Shown: positions 51,417-60,451 of the stretch, piece by piece | Layout of the letters: each line of letters begins with the position of its first letter | Numbering within the stretch: position 1 is the stretch's first letter | Source: Phycisphaerae bacterium | Lineage (GTDB): Bacteria > Planctomycetota > Phycisphaerae > UBA1845 > Fen-1342 | Length of the DNA stretch: 64,000 nucleotides | Assembly (NCBI GenBank): GCA_028279405.1 | Contig: JANQNU010000036.1 | Location: 411,702 to 475,701 of the forward strand | Direction: 5' to 3' | The notes under the pieces: model-generated | Databases searched by the model: none | What the model was told of the DNA's origin: nothing | Seen by the model: only the letters and a program-made list of their open reading frames with translations | Position numbers and translations under genes: made by a program

Positions 51417-52550
51417 ATGAGCGTCAAATCCGAGCGTAACGACAATGGTACCGCGTCAGGCGTGCTCGAGTTGGATCCGCAATCGGCGGGGTTTCTGCGG
51501 AACGCCGACCGTAACTACGCTGTTCGGCCTGCGGACCCCTATGTTCCTGCGGACGCGGTTCGCAAGTTCGGGCTACGGGGTGGGGAGTGGCTGAGCGGCC
51601 CGGTGCGCAAGGTCAACAAGGGCAATCGCCGATTCCAGTTGGCGCGGGTCGAGTCGATCGAGGGGATTGCGGTTGAGAAGTATCGTCCGCCGCCCCCGCT
51701 GAACGAAACGGTCGCGGTCGATCCGAGCACGCATCTGCATTGCAGCACTAAGGGCGGTCCGATCAGCATGCGGATCCTCGATCTGTTCACGCCGGTGGGG
51801 CTGGGCCAGCGCGCGTTGATCGTCGCGCCGCCGCGGACGGGCAAGACAGTGCTGCTGCAGCAGATTGCGGCGGGGGTCGCCGCGAACCATCCGGACTTGT
51901 ACCAGATCGTGCTGTTGATCGACGAGCGTCCGGAAGAAGTGACCGAGATGCGTCGGAACGTGCACGGTGAGGTTGTGGCCTCGAGCAACGATGAGGACGT
52001 GAAGTCGCATATTCGGGTTGCGCGCTTGGTGATCGAGCGCGCCCGTCGACTGGTGGAGCGCGGCAAGGACGTGGTGATTCTGCTTGACTCGATCACCCGG
52101 CTGGCGCGGGCCTTCAACTCATTCGTCGGGAGTAGCGGCCGGACGATGACCGGCGGGCTCGATATCAACGCCCTGCAGGAGCCCAAGCAGATCTTCGGCT
52201 CGGCACGCGCGATCGAGACCGGCGGCTCGCTGACGATCATCGGGACGGCGTTGATCGAGACCGGCAGCCGCGCTGACGACTTCATCTTCCAGGAGTTCAA
52301 GGGCACCGGCAACATGGAAATGGTGCTCAACCGCGAGCTTGCCAACCTGCGGATCTGGCCGGCCATCGATCTCAAGCAATCGGGTACGCGCAAGGAAGAG
52401 AAGATCCTGCAGGAAGATGCGCTGAACAAGATGTACATGCTTCGCCGACAGTTGCACGATCTGCCGTTGCCGAAGGGTATGCAGGGGCTTGTGGAACGCA
52501 TGTCGAAGAGTGACGACTTGGCGGGGTTCCTTGCCGGCTTGCGCGTTTGA
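51417..52550 (+). CDS. rho: Transcription termination factor Rho
   Basis: Rho is the hexameric RNA helicase that ends many transcripts. The 377-residue protein has the RNA-binding OB-fold (about 10-95), Walker A APPRTGKT (137-144), LLIDERPEEVTEM, the Walker B region DVVILLDSITRLARAFN and the C-terminal catalytic parts (FEEFKGTGN-like FQEFKGTGNMEM). It lacks the extra N-terminal helical extension and is shorter than E. coli Rho (419 aa). No clear Shine-Dalgarno sequence precedes the ATG. Upstream it faces feoA; miaA converges 71 bp downstream. Confidence 0.95.
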   Translation: MSVKSERNDNGTASGVLELDPQSAGFLRNADRNYAVRPADPYVPADAVRKFGLRGGEWLSGPVRKVNKGNRRFQLARVESIEGIAVEKYRPPPPLNETVAVDPSTHLHCSTKGGPISMRILDLFTPVGLGQRALIVAPPRTGKTVLLQQIAAGVAANHPDLYQIVLLIDERPEEVTEMRRNVHGEVVASSNDEDVKSHIRVARLVIERARRLVERGKDVVILLDSITRLARAFNSFVGSSGRTMTGGLDINALQEPKQIFGSARAIETGGSLTIIGTALIETGSRADDFIFQEFKGTGNMEMVLNRELANLRIWPAIDLKQSGTRKEEKILQEDALNKMYMLRRQLHDLPLPKGMQGLVERMSKSDDLAGFLAGLRV

Positions 52551-52621
52551 CGCGCGGTCGGAGCCTTCCATGATTCCGGGGCGCGCTCGTTAACCGAACC
52601 GCCCGCAGAATCGCTTCTCTC

Positions 52622-53563
52622 TTACGTGCACTCTTTTCCCAGCAGCGCCAATGTCTGGGGCAGCGCCGATTCGCTCGATTCGTCCGCGGTCAACTCGATC
52701 CAGTGGATGGCGGTTAGTTGTCGCAGGGCGGTGCGCTGGGCTTTGGCCAGCCGTCGCGAGTTGATCTTGATGCGTTCGATCGCGTCGTCGAGCGACAGCG
52801 CTCCTTCGAAGTGAGCGAAGAGTTCGGCATAGCCGACGGCTTGTCGGGCGGTCTCGCTGAGTTGTCGGGGGCCGCTCCACAGGCGATGCGCTTCTTCGAC
52901 GAGGCCGTCGGCGATCATTCGCTTGACCCGTTCGTTGATCCGTCGGCTGGCGTCTTCGCGCGCGCGCCGGAGGCCGATCAACGTCCAGCGCCAGTCGCTG
53001 CGGCGCACGTGGCCCTGCGACCACTGTCGTTGCATCACCGAAATCGGCGTGCCGGTCAGCTCGTGTACCTCGAGGGCCCGTTCGATTCGCTTGAGATCGT
53101 TGGGGTGGATGCGTTCCGCGGCGTCCGGGTCGACTCGTCGGAGTTCGTCATGCAGGACTGCCGTCCCTTCGCGCGCCGCGCGCTCGCGGATCCGGGCGCG
53201 AACCTCAGCGTTTGCCGACGGGCCGTCGAACACACCTTGATAGAAGAATTTCAGATACATGACCGTGCCACCGACGGCGACGACCGGTTTGCCGCGGGAG
53301 TGGATCTCCGCAACGGCGGCGTCGGCCAGTTCGACGAAGCGCGCCGCACTGAATTCGTCGTGGGGTTCGATGACGTCGACCAGATGGTGTCGGAGCGCTT
53401 TCTGTAGCGCTGCCGAGGGCTTGGCGGTTCCAACGTCCATGCCGCGGTACACCTTCATCGAGTCGACGCTCAGCAGTTCGCCCCCGACGGCGCGCGCCAG
53501 TGCGCGTCCCAGTGCCGCCTTGCCGCTGGCCGTACACCCGACGATGGCGATCACGTCTTTCAT
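52622..53563 (-). CDS. miaA: tRNA dimethylallyltransferase
   Basis: MiaA transfers a dimethylallyl group to A37 of tRNAs that read codons starting with U. The 313-residue protein has the P-loop region GCTASGKAALG, the substrate motif SVDSMKVYRGMDVGTAKPS, VAVGGTVMYLKFFYQG and VDPDAAERIHPNDLKRIERALEV. The usual Walker A ending GKT or GKS reads GKA here, losing the Mg-coordinating hydroxyl. The rest is intact. The ATG at 53563 was chosen because the upstream GTG would overlap tdk by 38 nt and add no conserved sequence. It is the last gene of a btpA-tdk-miaA run. Confidence 0.92.
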   Translation of the reverse strand: MKDVIAIVGCTASGKAALGRALARAVGGELLSVDSMKVYRGMDVGTAKPSAALQKALRHHLVDVIEPHDEFSAARFVELADAAVAEIHSRGKPVVAVGGTVMYLKFFYQGVFDGPSANAEVRARIRERAAREGTAVLHDELRRVDPDAAERIHPNDLKRIERALEVHELTGTPISVMQRQWSQGHVRRSDWRWTLIGLRRAREDASRRINERVKRMIADGLVEEAHRLWSGPRQLSETARQAVGYAELFAHFEGALSLDDAIERIKINSRRLAKAQRTALRQLTAIHWIELTADESSESALPQTLALLGKECT

Positions 53564-53588
53564 TGCGGCTGGTTCCGGCGTTTGCCGA

Positions 53589-54182
53589 TCACTGGCGATC
53601 TGCGGACGCAACGTTGTCGGGGACACCGGGTAGGGGAGTGAAGCAAGCGGCGCAGCGTGGTGCGTAGTCGGATGGCCCGCCTACCATGTTGCCGTCGACG
53701 ATCTCCGAGACGCGCTGGGAGTACCGTGCCGGTGCGCCGCACTGCGTGCAGGGGGTGGTCAGCACGTGTACGGCGTCCGCATGGTCTTTCAGTGCGGGCA
53801 TCGGATCAAACGGCTGGCCCCACGCATTGTGGTCGATTCCGGCCGCGATGACGTGGCCGCCACGCGACAGCAGCCGCTCGCAGACGCTCAGGATCGGGTC
53901 CCCGAAGAACTGGACTTCATCGATTCCCAGCGTGTCGCATTGGCTTGCGAGCGCCAGCAACTCTTCGGCATTCGCGACGGCGCGTGCCTCGAACCGCAGC
54001 CCGTCATGCGACGCCAATTGGATTTCAGCGTAGCGGCAGTCGAGTTGATGTTTGCAGGCCAGCACGCGTCGGCCGGCGGCGCGATCCGCGCCGAGTCGTT
54101 CGATCAGCAGCCGTGTCTTGCCGGCGAACATGCAGCCGACGATCAATTCGAGGCGACCGGCATGATTCGGGGATGTGGACAC
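53589..54182 (-). CDS. tdk: Thymidine kinase
   Basis: The 197-residue enzyme phosphorylates thymidine for salvage. Visible are the P-loop VGCMFAGKTRLLIERL, the lid and substrate segment ASHDGLRFEAR, the DEVQFFGDP motif and a zinc ribbon (CTQC ... CAAC). The start codon is GTG with AGGT about 9 nt upstream. It sits between btpA and miaA with 33 and 25 bp gaps, so the three form an operon. Confidence 0.92.
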   Translation of the reverse strand: MSTSPNHAGRLELIVGCMFAGKTRLLIERLGADRAAGRRVLACKHQLDCRYAEIQLASHDGLRFEARAVANAEELLALASQCDTLGIDEVQFFGDPILSVCERLLSRGGHVIAAGIDHNAWGQPFDPMPALKDHADAVHVLTTPCTQCGAPARYSQRVSEIVDGNMVGGPSDYAPRCAACFTPLPGVPDNVASADRQ

Positions 54183-54215
54183 GTTGAATGACCTATGGAT
54201 CTTCGGTTTCGGTTG

Positions 54216-55007
54216 TTAGTTCCGCAGCGCCTGCGCCGCGGTCATCAGTGCGCGGATACGGTCGGTGTCGAGCGGATTCGACCAGCGACTGTCGCGTTTC
54301 AACGACGAGCCGATGATAAACCCGTCGGCATGCGGCCACAAATCCGGCAGGTTAGAGGGAGTCACGCCGGACCCGACCAGTACGCGACAATCGACGGCCT
54401 CGCGCACCGTGGCGAGTTGCGCAGGATCGACCGCCGTGCCCGTTGCGTTGCCGGTGACGATGATGCCGTCGGCGCCGCAGAACGCGGCCGTCCGGGCAGC
54501 GTCGGGCAGTGCGACGTCCGCCGTCAAGGCGTGGGCCGCGTGTTTCTTCTTGATGTCGGCATAGACTGTGACGGCCTCGGCGCCAATCAGTCGGCGATAG
54601 CGGAGCAGCGGTCCGGCGTCCGCCACCGGCATCAGGCCTTCGTCCGCGACGTGGGCATAGGTGTAGTTTTCGGCCCGAATGAACGCTGCGTCGCATGCCT
54701 GGGCCACCGCCAGCGCCGCGTGATTGGCCGCCGCGAGTACCTGGACACCGAGCGGCAGCTTGGTCTCGGACCGGACGGCGACGCCGATACGGGTCATCAT
54801 CGCGACGATTTCGGGACCGACATCGGCATTGAGGTAGGGCAGGTCGTGCATGTTCTCGAGGAGCAAGGCATCGAAGCCGGCCTCGGTCAGGATCCGTGCT
54901 TCGGCCAGCACGGCGTCGACGATACGACCCGGATCGAGTTGCGACCGCGGCGTCCCCGGGAGCGCCGGCAGGTGCAGCATGCCGATGAGTTGCTTGTGCT
55001 CCTTCAT
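54216..55007 (-). CDS. btpA: BtpA-family TIM-barrel protein
   Basis: The 263 residues match the BtpA family (IGMLHLPALPGTPRSQLD, ALLLENMHDLPYLNADVGPE, VLAAANHAALAVAQACDAAFIRAENY and VLVGSGVTPSNLP). In cyanobacteria the founding member is needed for photosystem I accumulation; in other bacteria the role is unknown, and some members are linked to pseudouridine or nucleoside metabolism by gene context. Here it precedes thymidine kinase and miaA. GGAG lies 4 nt before the ATG. Confidence 0.88.
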   Translation of the reverse strand: MKEHKQLIGMLHLPALPGTPRSQLDPGRIVDAVLAEARILTEAGFDALLLENMHDLPYLNADVGPEIVAMMTRIGVAVRSETKLPLGVQVLAAANHAALAVAQACDAAFIRAENYTYAHVADEGLMPVADAGPLLRYRRLIGAEAVTVYADIKKKHAAHALTADVALPDAARTAAFCGADGIIVTGNATGTAVDPAQLATVREAVDCRVLVGSGVTPSNLPDLWPHADGFIIGSSLKRDSRWSNPLDTDRIRALMTAAQALRN

Positions 55008-55196
55008 GTCACTCCATCATGTACACGAGGCAAACCTCGAGCGTTGACGCGTGTCCAACGCGCGGGTCGGTTTTCTGAAAAACCGTCGGCGGCGGGTAGT
55101 TTGCCGCACTGAGGCGGCTACAATTGCCTTTTGTCGAAATATTGGACGCAGCGTCTCCGTGTGTGCTCGTCCGCGCTTGGCCTTCCAGGAGTCAGC

Positions 55197-56504
55197 ATGT
55201 TCTCCGCAATCAATCGTAAGATCAAACGCATGGTGCTCCGCCATCAGAAAGCCAAGCCGATTGTGCGAATCAGCGACACGACGCTCCGCGACGGAGCGCA
55301 GACGCCGGGGATCAGCCTTACTGCCGCCGAGCGCATCCGAATCGCGAACGCGTTGACAAGGGCAGGCGTTCACTCGATCGACTGCGGGTTCGCGTCCGCG
55401 AACCAGGCGGAGTTCGATGCGATGTGCGAGATCGCACGGAACGTGAAGGGGCCGATCCTTTCGGGGCACGCGCGTACGAAGCGCGAGGATATCGATCGTA
55501 CTGCCGAGGCGCTGTCGTTCACGTCGCCTTTCAAGCGCGCGATTCAGCTCTTCATCGGCACCAGCCCCAGTCATCGGGAGCACAAGCATGGGATGACGAA
55601 GGCGCAGGTGATCGACACGGTCGTCAAGGCGATCGAGTATGCCGGGACGCACTTTGAGGTCATCTCGTTCGGACCGGAAGACGCGTCGCGGACGGAGCCG
55701 GAGTTCCTGCACGAGGTGTATTCGAAGGCGATCGACGCCGGCGCGATTTCGGTCGGTTTCGCGGACACGGTCGGTATTCTCACGCCGACCAAGGCCGCCG
55801 ATGCCATCAAGGGCATCCTCGACCGTGTGCCGAACATGAATGATGCGATGCTGGGCGTTCACTTCCACAATGACCTCGGGCTTGCCACGGCGAATTCGCT
55901 GGCGTGCGTCCAGGCCGGTGCCAACATCGTTCAGGGAACGATCAACGGTATCGGCGAACGGGCGGGCAATACCGCGATCGAAGAGGTCGTGATGACGATG
56001 TCGCTGCATCCCGACGAGTTCAAGCTGGATCATGGGATCGACATCCGGCAGTTGTCGGCGCTTTCGCAGTTGGTCGCAGACTTGACCAAGTTCGCGCCTG
56101 CACCGAACAAGGCGGTCGTGGGTCGTAACATCTTTCGTACGGAGGCAGGTGTTCATCAGGATGGCCTGCTCAAGCATCAGGAGACCTATCTTCCCTTCGA
56201 GCCGGAGCGGATCGGGGCCGGTCCGGTTGAGTTGGTGCTCGGACCCAGCAGTGGACGGAAGGCGGTTCGGCATCACCTGGAGGCGGTTGGCATTCAGGCC
56301 AACGAAGAGATTGTGACGCAAGTGCTCGACTATCTGAAGAACGGACAACACCAAAACGGCGAGTTGGCTGAGATCCACGGCTTTCTCGAGCGTTTGCGGC
56401 CGTACATGAGCGTCGACCAGTACGTGCCGGATGTCAGCGCGGACGCGAATGGTGCCGAGGGCCATGGCGCCGATGTCGCGGATCGCGGTACTTCGCATTC
56501 CTGA
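55197..56504 (+). CDS. Isopropylmalate/homocitrate synthase-like enzyme without the regulatory domain
   Basis: The 435-residue protein is a DRE-TIM metallolyase of the LeuA family (RISDTTLRDGAQTPG 24-38, GVHFHNDLGLATANSLA, GTINGIGERAGNTAIEEV). It condenses acetyl-CoA with a 2-oxoacid; 2-isopropylmalate synthase is the likely role. The C-terminal allosteric leucine-sensing domain of full LeuA (about 120 aa) is absent, so it may not be feedback-inhibited or may be another family member. AGGAG precedes the ATG. The GT-C gene follows after 2 bp, although its function is unrelated. Confidence 0.85.
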   Translation: MFSAINRKIKRMVLRHQKAKPIVRISDTTLRDGAQTPGISLTAAERIRIANALTRAGVHSIDCGFASANQAEFDAMCEIARNVKGPILSGHARTKREDIDRTAEALSFTSPFKRAIQLFIGTSPSHREHKHGMTKAQVIDTVVKAIEYAGTHFEVISFGPEDASRTEPEFLHEVYSKAIDAGAISVGFADTVGILTPTKAADAIKGILDRVPNMNDAMLGVHFHNDLGLATANSLACVQAGANIVQGTINGIGERAGNTAIEEVVMTMSLHPDEFKLDHGIDIRQLSALSQLVADLTKFAPAPNKAVVGRNIFRTEAGVHQDGLLKHQETYLPFEPERIGAGPVELVLGPSSGRKAVRHHLEAVGIQANEEIVTQVLDYLKNGQHQNGELAEIHGFLERLRPYMSVDQYVPDVSADANGAEGHGADVADRGTSHS

Positions 56505-56506
56505 TT

Positions 56507-58705
56507 GTGCCAAGCGTTGCTTCGGTCAATGCGACTCGGGAGCTGCCGGTTCGCAGTGAGCCGCGGTTTCGCGCTGCGCTGCTTCTGCCGCTACTGGTTA
56601 TTGCGGTCGGCGCCGCTCACGTGTGGTCGTTGTGGGACGGCACGGTCCTTGACGATCACTGGCACCAGCATGGGTTGCGCAGCCATGGTTGGTCGTGGAG
56701 CGAGCTGATCCGGACGACCGGAATCGCGCCGGCGGATTTCGTGCATCTCTGGTGGCAGGATCAGACGGTCCGCTGGGAGTATGCCCGGCCGGTTTTCATA
56801 CTTGCCATGAAGTTCTTCTATTCGGTCGTGGGTCACGATGACCCGCTGCCGCTGCACGTCTTCAGTATCACGCTGCACTTGGCGTCGACGTGCATGGTGA
56901 GCTGGCTGGCGTGGCGCTTCGGCGGGCGGAACGACGCGGCGCTGCTGGCCGGCCTGCTGTTCGCGCTCTATCACCACAGCACGGTCACGGTTGCGTGGTC
57001 GTCCTCACAGAATGCGGTGTTGCACGTGGCGCTGATGTTGGCGGCGTTCTGCAGCTACGTGCGCGGCTGGCGTAGTGCGACCTTCGGGTTCTGGCTGGTG
57101 GCGCTGTTTACGCGGGAGAACGCGTTGATGCTTCCCGCGATCCTGCTGGCGTTTGACTATTCGCAGGGTGGTCGGCGCGCGTGCTTGTCGTATTGGCGTC
57201 GTTATCTGGCATTCGGCGCGATGGCGGTTGCGTTCGTTATCTGGCGGGCAATGCAGTTCACGCAGCCGATGCCGGCCGTCTATACCCGGCTGCCGGCCGG
57301 GGAGCCGCTCGGCGAGTATCTGGCGTGGGCCGCGGGCAAGTTGCTGCATTACGTTTGCACTGCGATCTGGCCGGCGCCGATGACGATCGGGCCGACGGGA
57401 CGCTTCAATCCATGGGTCGAAACGCCGGGCGATATGCTGCTGATGACTGCGATTGTCGTAGTGCTGGGCCTTGCCTATCTCCGATTGACGCGTGGACTGT
57501 CGGACCGCTGGATCTGGCCGCTGTGGATCGTGCTGGCCGTGCTGCCAGTCGTTCCCGTGGTCGCAACGCCGCACTCCGGCTACGCGTGCGGCGTTGGCTA
57601 CGCGCTGGGCGTTACGCGGGCGCTGCACGGTATCCGGATACGTGGCATGCCCGCTCTATCCACGACCGCTGGCGTGCTGATCGTCGCTGGGCTGGGCGCG
57701 TTCTTTGTGCTGAGCCGTTGGCAATGGACGGGGACGATCGCCGCCGAACGGTACACAAACGAGTGGATCGGGCGCAGCCCGCCGGCCGCGGCGGCCGAGC
57801 ACGTCTTCCTGGTGAACGTTCCGTTCGTGAATATCTACACGCCGGCGGCGATGAGTCGCGCGCTGGGACGCGATTTGGATGACCTGCAATGGCACGTGCT
57901 GACCTATGCGCCGGAGCCCGCCGTCATCGAACAGCGGGTGACCGTAGAGCAGGTGGACGCTCGGACGTTCATGATCACGGCGCACGAACAGCCGTTCTTT
58001 TCGCGGCTGCTGGGACGGTTCCTGGTCGGTGCTTTTCGTCGTGGGAGTCCGTTAGAGACGGGGGCGCGCGTCGAGACCGCGGAATTCACGGCAGAGGTTC
58101 TCGAAGCTGACGTCGGGGGCGTACGAGCGTTGCGATTCACGTTCGCGGAACCGCTCGCGGACCCGCGCTACTGTTTTTACCTGGCTACCAAGGAGGCCGG
58201 CGCCGTGCGCTTGTTTGGTCGGCCGACTGCTGCACGAGATTCGGTTGAGCCGCAGGCGTCGTTCCGCGACCCGTCTCAGTTGGCGCGGACAGCGCTACGG
58301 ATTGCGGACGGCGATGCCCGCGCTGGGGATCAACTGCTTGCGGTCGGTCGGGCGCCGACGACGTCGCCTGAGTTGAGGGCGTTCGTGCAGGACCTGCTTC
58401 GGACGGCTGTTCAGCCGGTCGCGGCGGCATACGGCGCGCCGGTCCAGCCGTGTTTCGCTCGGGCGGAATGGTCGGCATCGGATTGGCGGCAGCTGGAGGG
58501 TTGGTGGCGGTCCGTGGTTGACGACCGTCGGCTTGCTGAGTTGTATGCCGGTTGGCGAGCGACGGCCGGACTGGTCAAACAGCGGGAGGAGTTGCCGCAC
58601 GCGCGGCAGTGGGCTGGGCGTTTGATTCGAAGCGATCTCTACCTTACGGGACCGCCGTTTCCGACGAGTCGCGCCGAACGGGATCGTACGATGGAGACAA
58701 GATGA
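56507..58705 (+). CDS. GT-C/TMTC-like membrane glycosyltransferase candidate
   Basis: The 732 residues begin with about ten membrane segments. The first periplasmic loop has an acidic pair (DGTVLDDHWHQ), followed by LALYHHSTVTVAWSSSQNAVLHV-like helices typical of GT39/TMTC-like proteins. The last 300 residues are soluble and unassigned. It should transfer a sugar from a lipid carrier to an envelope acceptor. The start is GTG, 2 nt after the LeuA-like stop, without a clear ribosome-binding site. The TGA overlaps the next ATG, so it is coupled to the phosphatase lipoprotein. Confidence 0.65.
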   Translation: MPSVASVNATRELPVRSEPRFRAALLLPLLVIAVGAAHVWSLWDGTVLDDHWHQHGLRSHGWSWSELIRTTGIAPADFVHLWWQDQTVRWEYARPVFILAMKFFYSVVGHDDPLPLHVFSITLHLASTCMVSWLAWRFGGRNDAALLAGLLFALYHHSTVTVAWSSSQNAVLHVALMLAAFCSYVRGWRSATFGFWLVALFTRENALMLPAILLAFDYSQGGRRACLSYWRRYLAFGAMAVAFVIWRAMQFTQPMPAVYTRLPAGEPLGEYLAWAAGKLLHYVCTAIWPAPMTIGPTGRFNPWVETPGDMLLMTAIVVVLGLAYLRLTRGLSDRWIWPLWIVLAVLPVVPVVATPHSGYACGVGYALGVTRALHGIRIRGMPALSTTAGVLIVAGLGAFFVLSRWQWTGTIAAERYTNEWIGRSPPAAAAEHVFLVNVPFVNIYTPAAMSRALGRDLDDLQWHVLTYAPEPAVIEQRVTVEQVDARTFMITAHEQPFFSRLLGRFLVGAFRRGSPLETGARVETAEFTAEVLEADVGGVRALRFTFAEPLADPRYCFYLATKEAGAVRLFGRPTAARDSVEPQASFRDPSQLARTALRIADGDARAGDQLLAVGRAPTTSPELRAFVQDLLRTAVQPVAAAYGAPVQPCFARAEWSASDWRQLEGWWRSVVDDRRLAELYAGWRATAGLVKQREELPHARQWAGRLIRSDLYLTGPPFPTSRAERDRTMETR

Positions 58706-60324
58706 GACTGCTGGCGGGCTTTGCGGACACCGTCGTTTGGGGCGTCCGTTATGTGTCGGCGATTCTGTTGCTGTTGGTTCTAACGGGTTGTACGGCGGCG
58801 CGATTCGATCCATCCACGGTCGGGCCGGATGAGCGCTTCGCGGTCGTTTTCTTCGGCGACGGATTGCAGCGGGATCGGTTCACGACGCTGCTGGAGCAGG
58901 GGGCGTTACCGAGTATCGAGCGGACGTTCGTCGCCGGCGGCGTGCAGATCGAGCGTGTCATGTCCGGTTTTCCGACGGTGACGTATGCCAACACGGTCTC
59001 GATTCTGACGGGTATGCTTCCCGCGAGGCACGGTATCACCGGAAATGCCTGGTTCGACCCGCAGACGCTCGAGTTGCAAGACTATGGTACGGCGGGCACC
59101 TATCGTCGCGTGAATCGCGATTTTCGCGCGCGGACTATTCATGAATGTCTCGGCACGGGCTGGTCTGCGAGCGCGCAGTGTCCGACGTATCGAGGGGCGG
59201 ACGTGGTCGAGAATGCGGTCCTCGCGAGCGGCCTGCGTTGGTGGCAGGGTCGCTATGGCGCTGTCGATCGCGACGTTGCCGGCCGCGTACACGGCTTCGT
59301 TCGATCGGCGGCCGCGCGCGGCCAATGGCCCAAGCTGATGCTGTTCTATCTTCCGGGTATCGACGAGATTGCGCATCACCAGTCGGTTTCGTCAAACGCC
59401 TACGCCAAGGCGCTGCAGACACTCGATGCTTCGGTCGCGACGGTCGTCGCCGCGATCGAGGACGCCGGTATGCGCGATCGGACGATCTTCGTCTTGCTAA
59501 CCGACCACGGTCACTTGGCCGCGCCGCCCGATCGACGGTTCGACCTGATCGATTGGCTCGAGCGCAGCCACGACTTGCGCGTTCGTACGGCGCGGCTTGC
59601 GGGTGGAACGCGATCTGCTCGGGCCGCGCGGTTGCGTCGTTACGACGCCGTTGCGATCGTGGCCAACCGCTGCATTCAGCTTCACCTGAAGGTCGGGGAG
59701 TCCTGGACCGAACCGAGCCGCGAGTCGCTACGTGCATTGGTCGAGCGGGAGGTTGCAGGACGTCGCCTGATCGATCTGCCTGCGGTTGGACTGCTTTGTG
59801 CGCGGATCAGCGATAATCGCGTCGCGCTCGTCGGTCGGATCGGAACGGCGATCATCGATCGCCGGGTCACGCCGCGCGGGGCGCGGTACCGGTTGTCCCG
59901 CTATGAATATGACCCGTTGGGGTACGACGAGTATCCGCAGCTGCGGCCCTTTACTGCGGGAGCATGGTTCGATGGGGCTGCGTGGTTCCGCGCAACGGTT
60001 GACACGCAGTATCCCGACCTCGTTCCGCAGGTGGCCGAGTTGTTTGCGTCGGAGCGGGGCGGCGATCTCGTCGTTCTGGCTGAACCCGGCTGGTCATTCA
60101 GCCCCGACGAGGCCTCCGGTCACGGGGCATTGGACCCGCGGGAGGCGTTGACCTCCTGGTATTTAGCCGGACCGGGTTTGCCGGCGGGAGCGCGGTTGCC
60201 GCTGGCACGCAACGTCGATTTCGTGCCGACGTTGCTCGATTTGCTCGGCATCGACCGCAGGGGGCCCTATTACCGTACGCTGGATGGCGTTTCGCGCGCC
60301 GCGGAGATTCGCCGGGCCCGTTAG
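58702..60324 (+). CDS. Alkaline-phosphatase-superfamily lipoprotein (NPP-like)
   Basis: The 540-residue product has a lipoprotein signal peptide with lipobox LTGC (Cys30). The catalytic domain resembles nucleotide pyrophosphatase/phosphodiesterases: metal-binding FFGDG (Asp53), the nucleophile Thr94 in GFPTVTYANTVSILTG, GIDEIAHHQ, LLTDHGH and GHGALDPRE. It should hydrolyse or transfer phosphate or phosphoglycerol groups at the outer face of a membrane. The ATG overlaps the stop of the upstream GT-C gene (ATGA). Together they may decorate an envelope polymer, which is inference. Confidence 0.85.
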   Translation: MRLLAGFADTVVWGVRYVSAILLLLVLTGCTAARFDPSTVGPDERFAVVFFGDGLQRDRFTTLLEQGALPSIERTFVAGGVQIERVMSGFPTVTYANTVSILTGMLPARHGITGNAWFDPQTLELQDYGTAGTYRRVNRDFRARTIHECLGTGWSASAQCPTYRGADVVENAVLASGLRWWQGRYGAVDRDVAGRVHGFVRSAAARGQWPKLMLFYLPGIDEIAHHQSVSSNAYAKALQTLDASVATVVAAIEDAGMRDRTIFVLLTDHGHLAAPPDRRFDLIDWLERSHDLRVRTARLAGGTRSARAARLRRYDAVAIVANRCIQLHLKVGESWTEPSRESLRALVEREVAGRRLIDLPAVGLLCARISDNRVALVGRIGTAIIDRRVTPRGARYRLSRYEYDPLGYDEYPQLRPFTAGAWFDGAAWFRATVDTQYPDLVPQVAELFASERGGDLVVLAEPGWSFSPDEASGHGALDPREALTSWYLAGPGLPAGARLPLARNVDFVPTLLDLLGIDRRGPYYRTLDGVSRAAEIRRAR

Positions 60325-60451
60325 CGTCTGGTTGCACGACGGCCGGTTTGGCGCTTAATTGTGGGCGCTCCCTCGGCGCCGAGGCTCGACCCGGATAGCC
60401 TGTGTGCCGGGTGTTGGCATGCATGGGCCGCGTCGTGTCGACGCGAGGCCG

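Noticed and set aside
55017..56513. 498-residue minus-strand frame opposite the LeuA-like gene
   Set aside because: His/Arg/Asp-rich antisense composition; the LeuA-like protein has clear motifs on the other strand.
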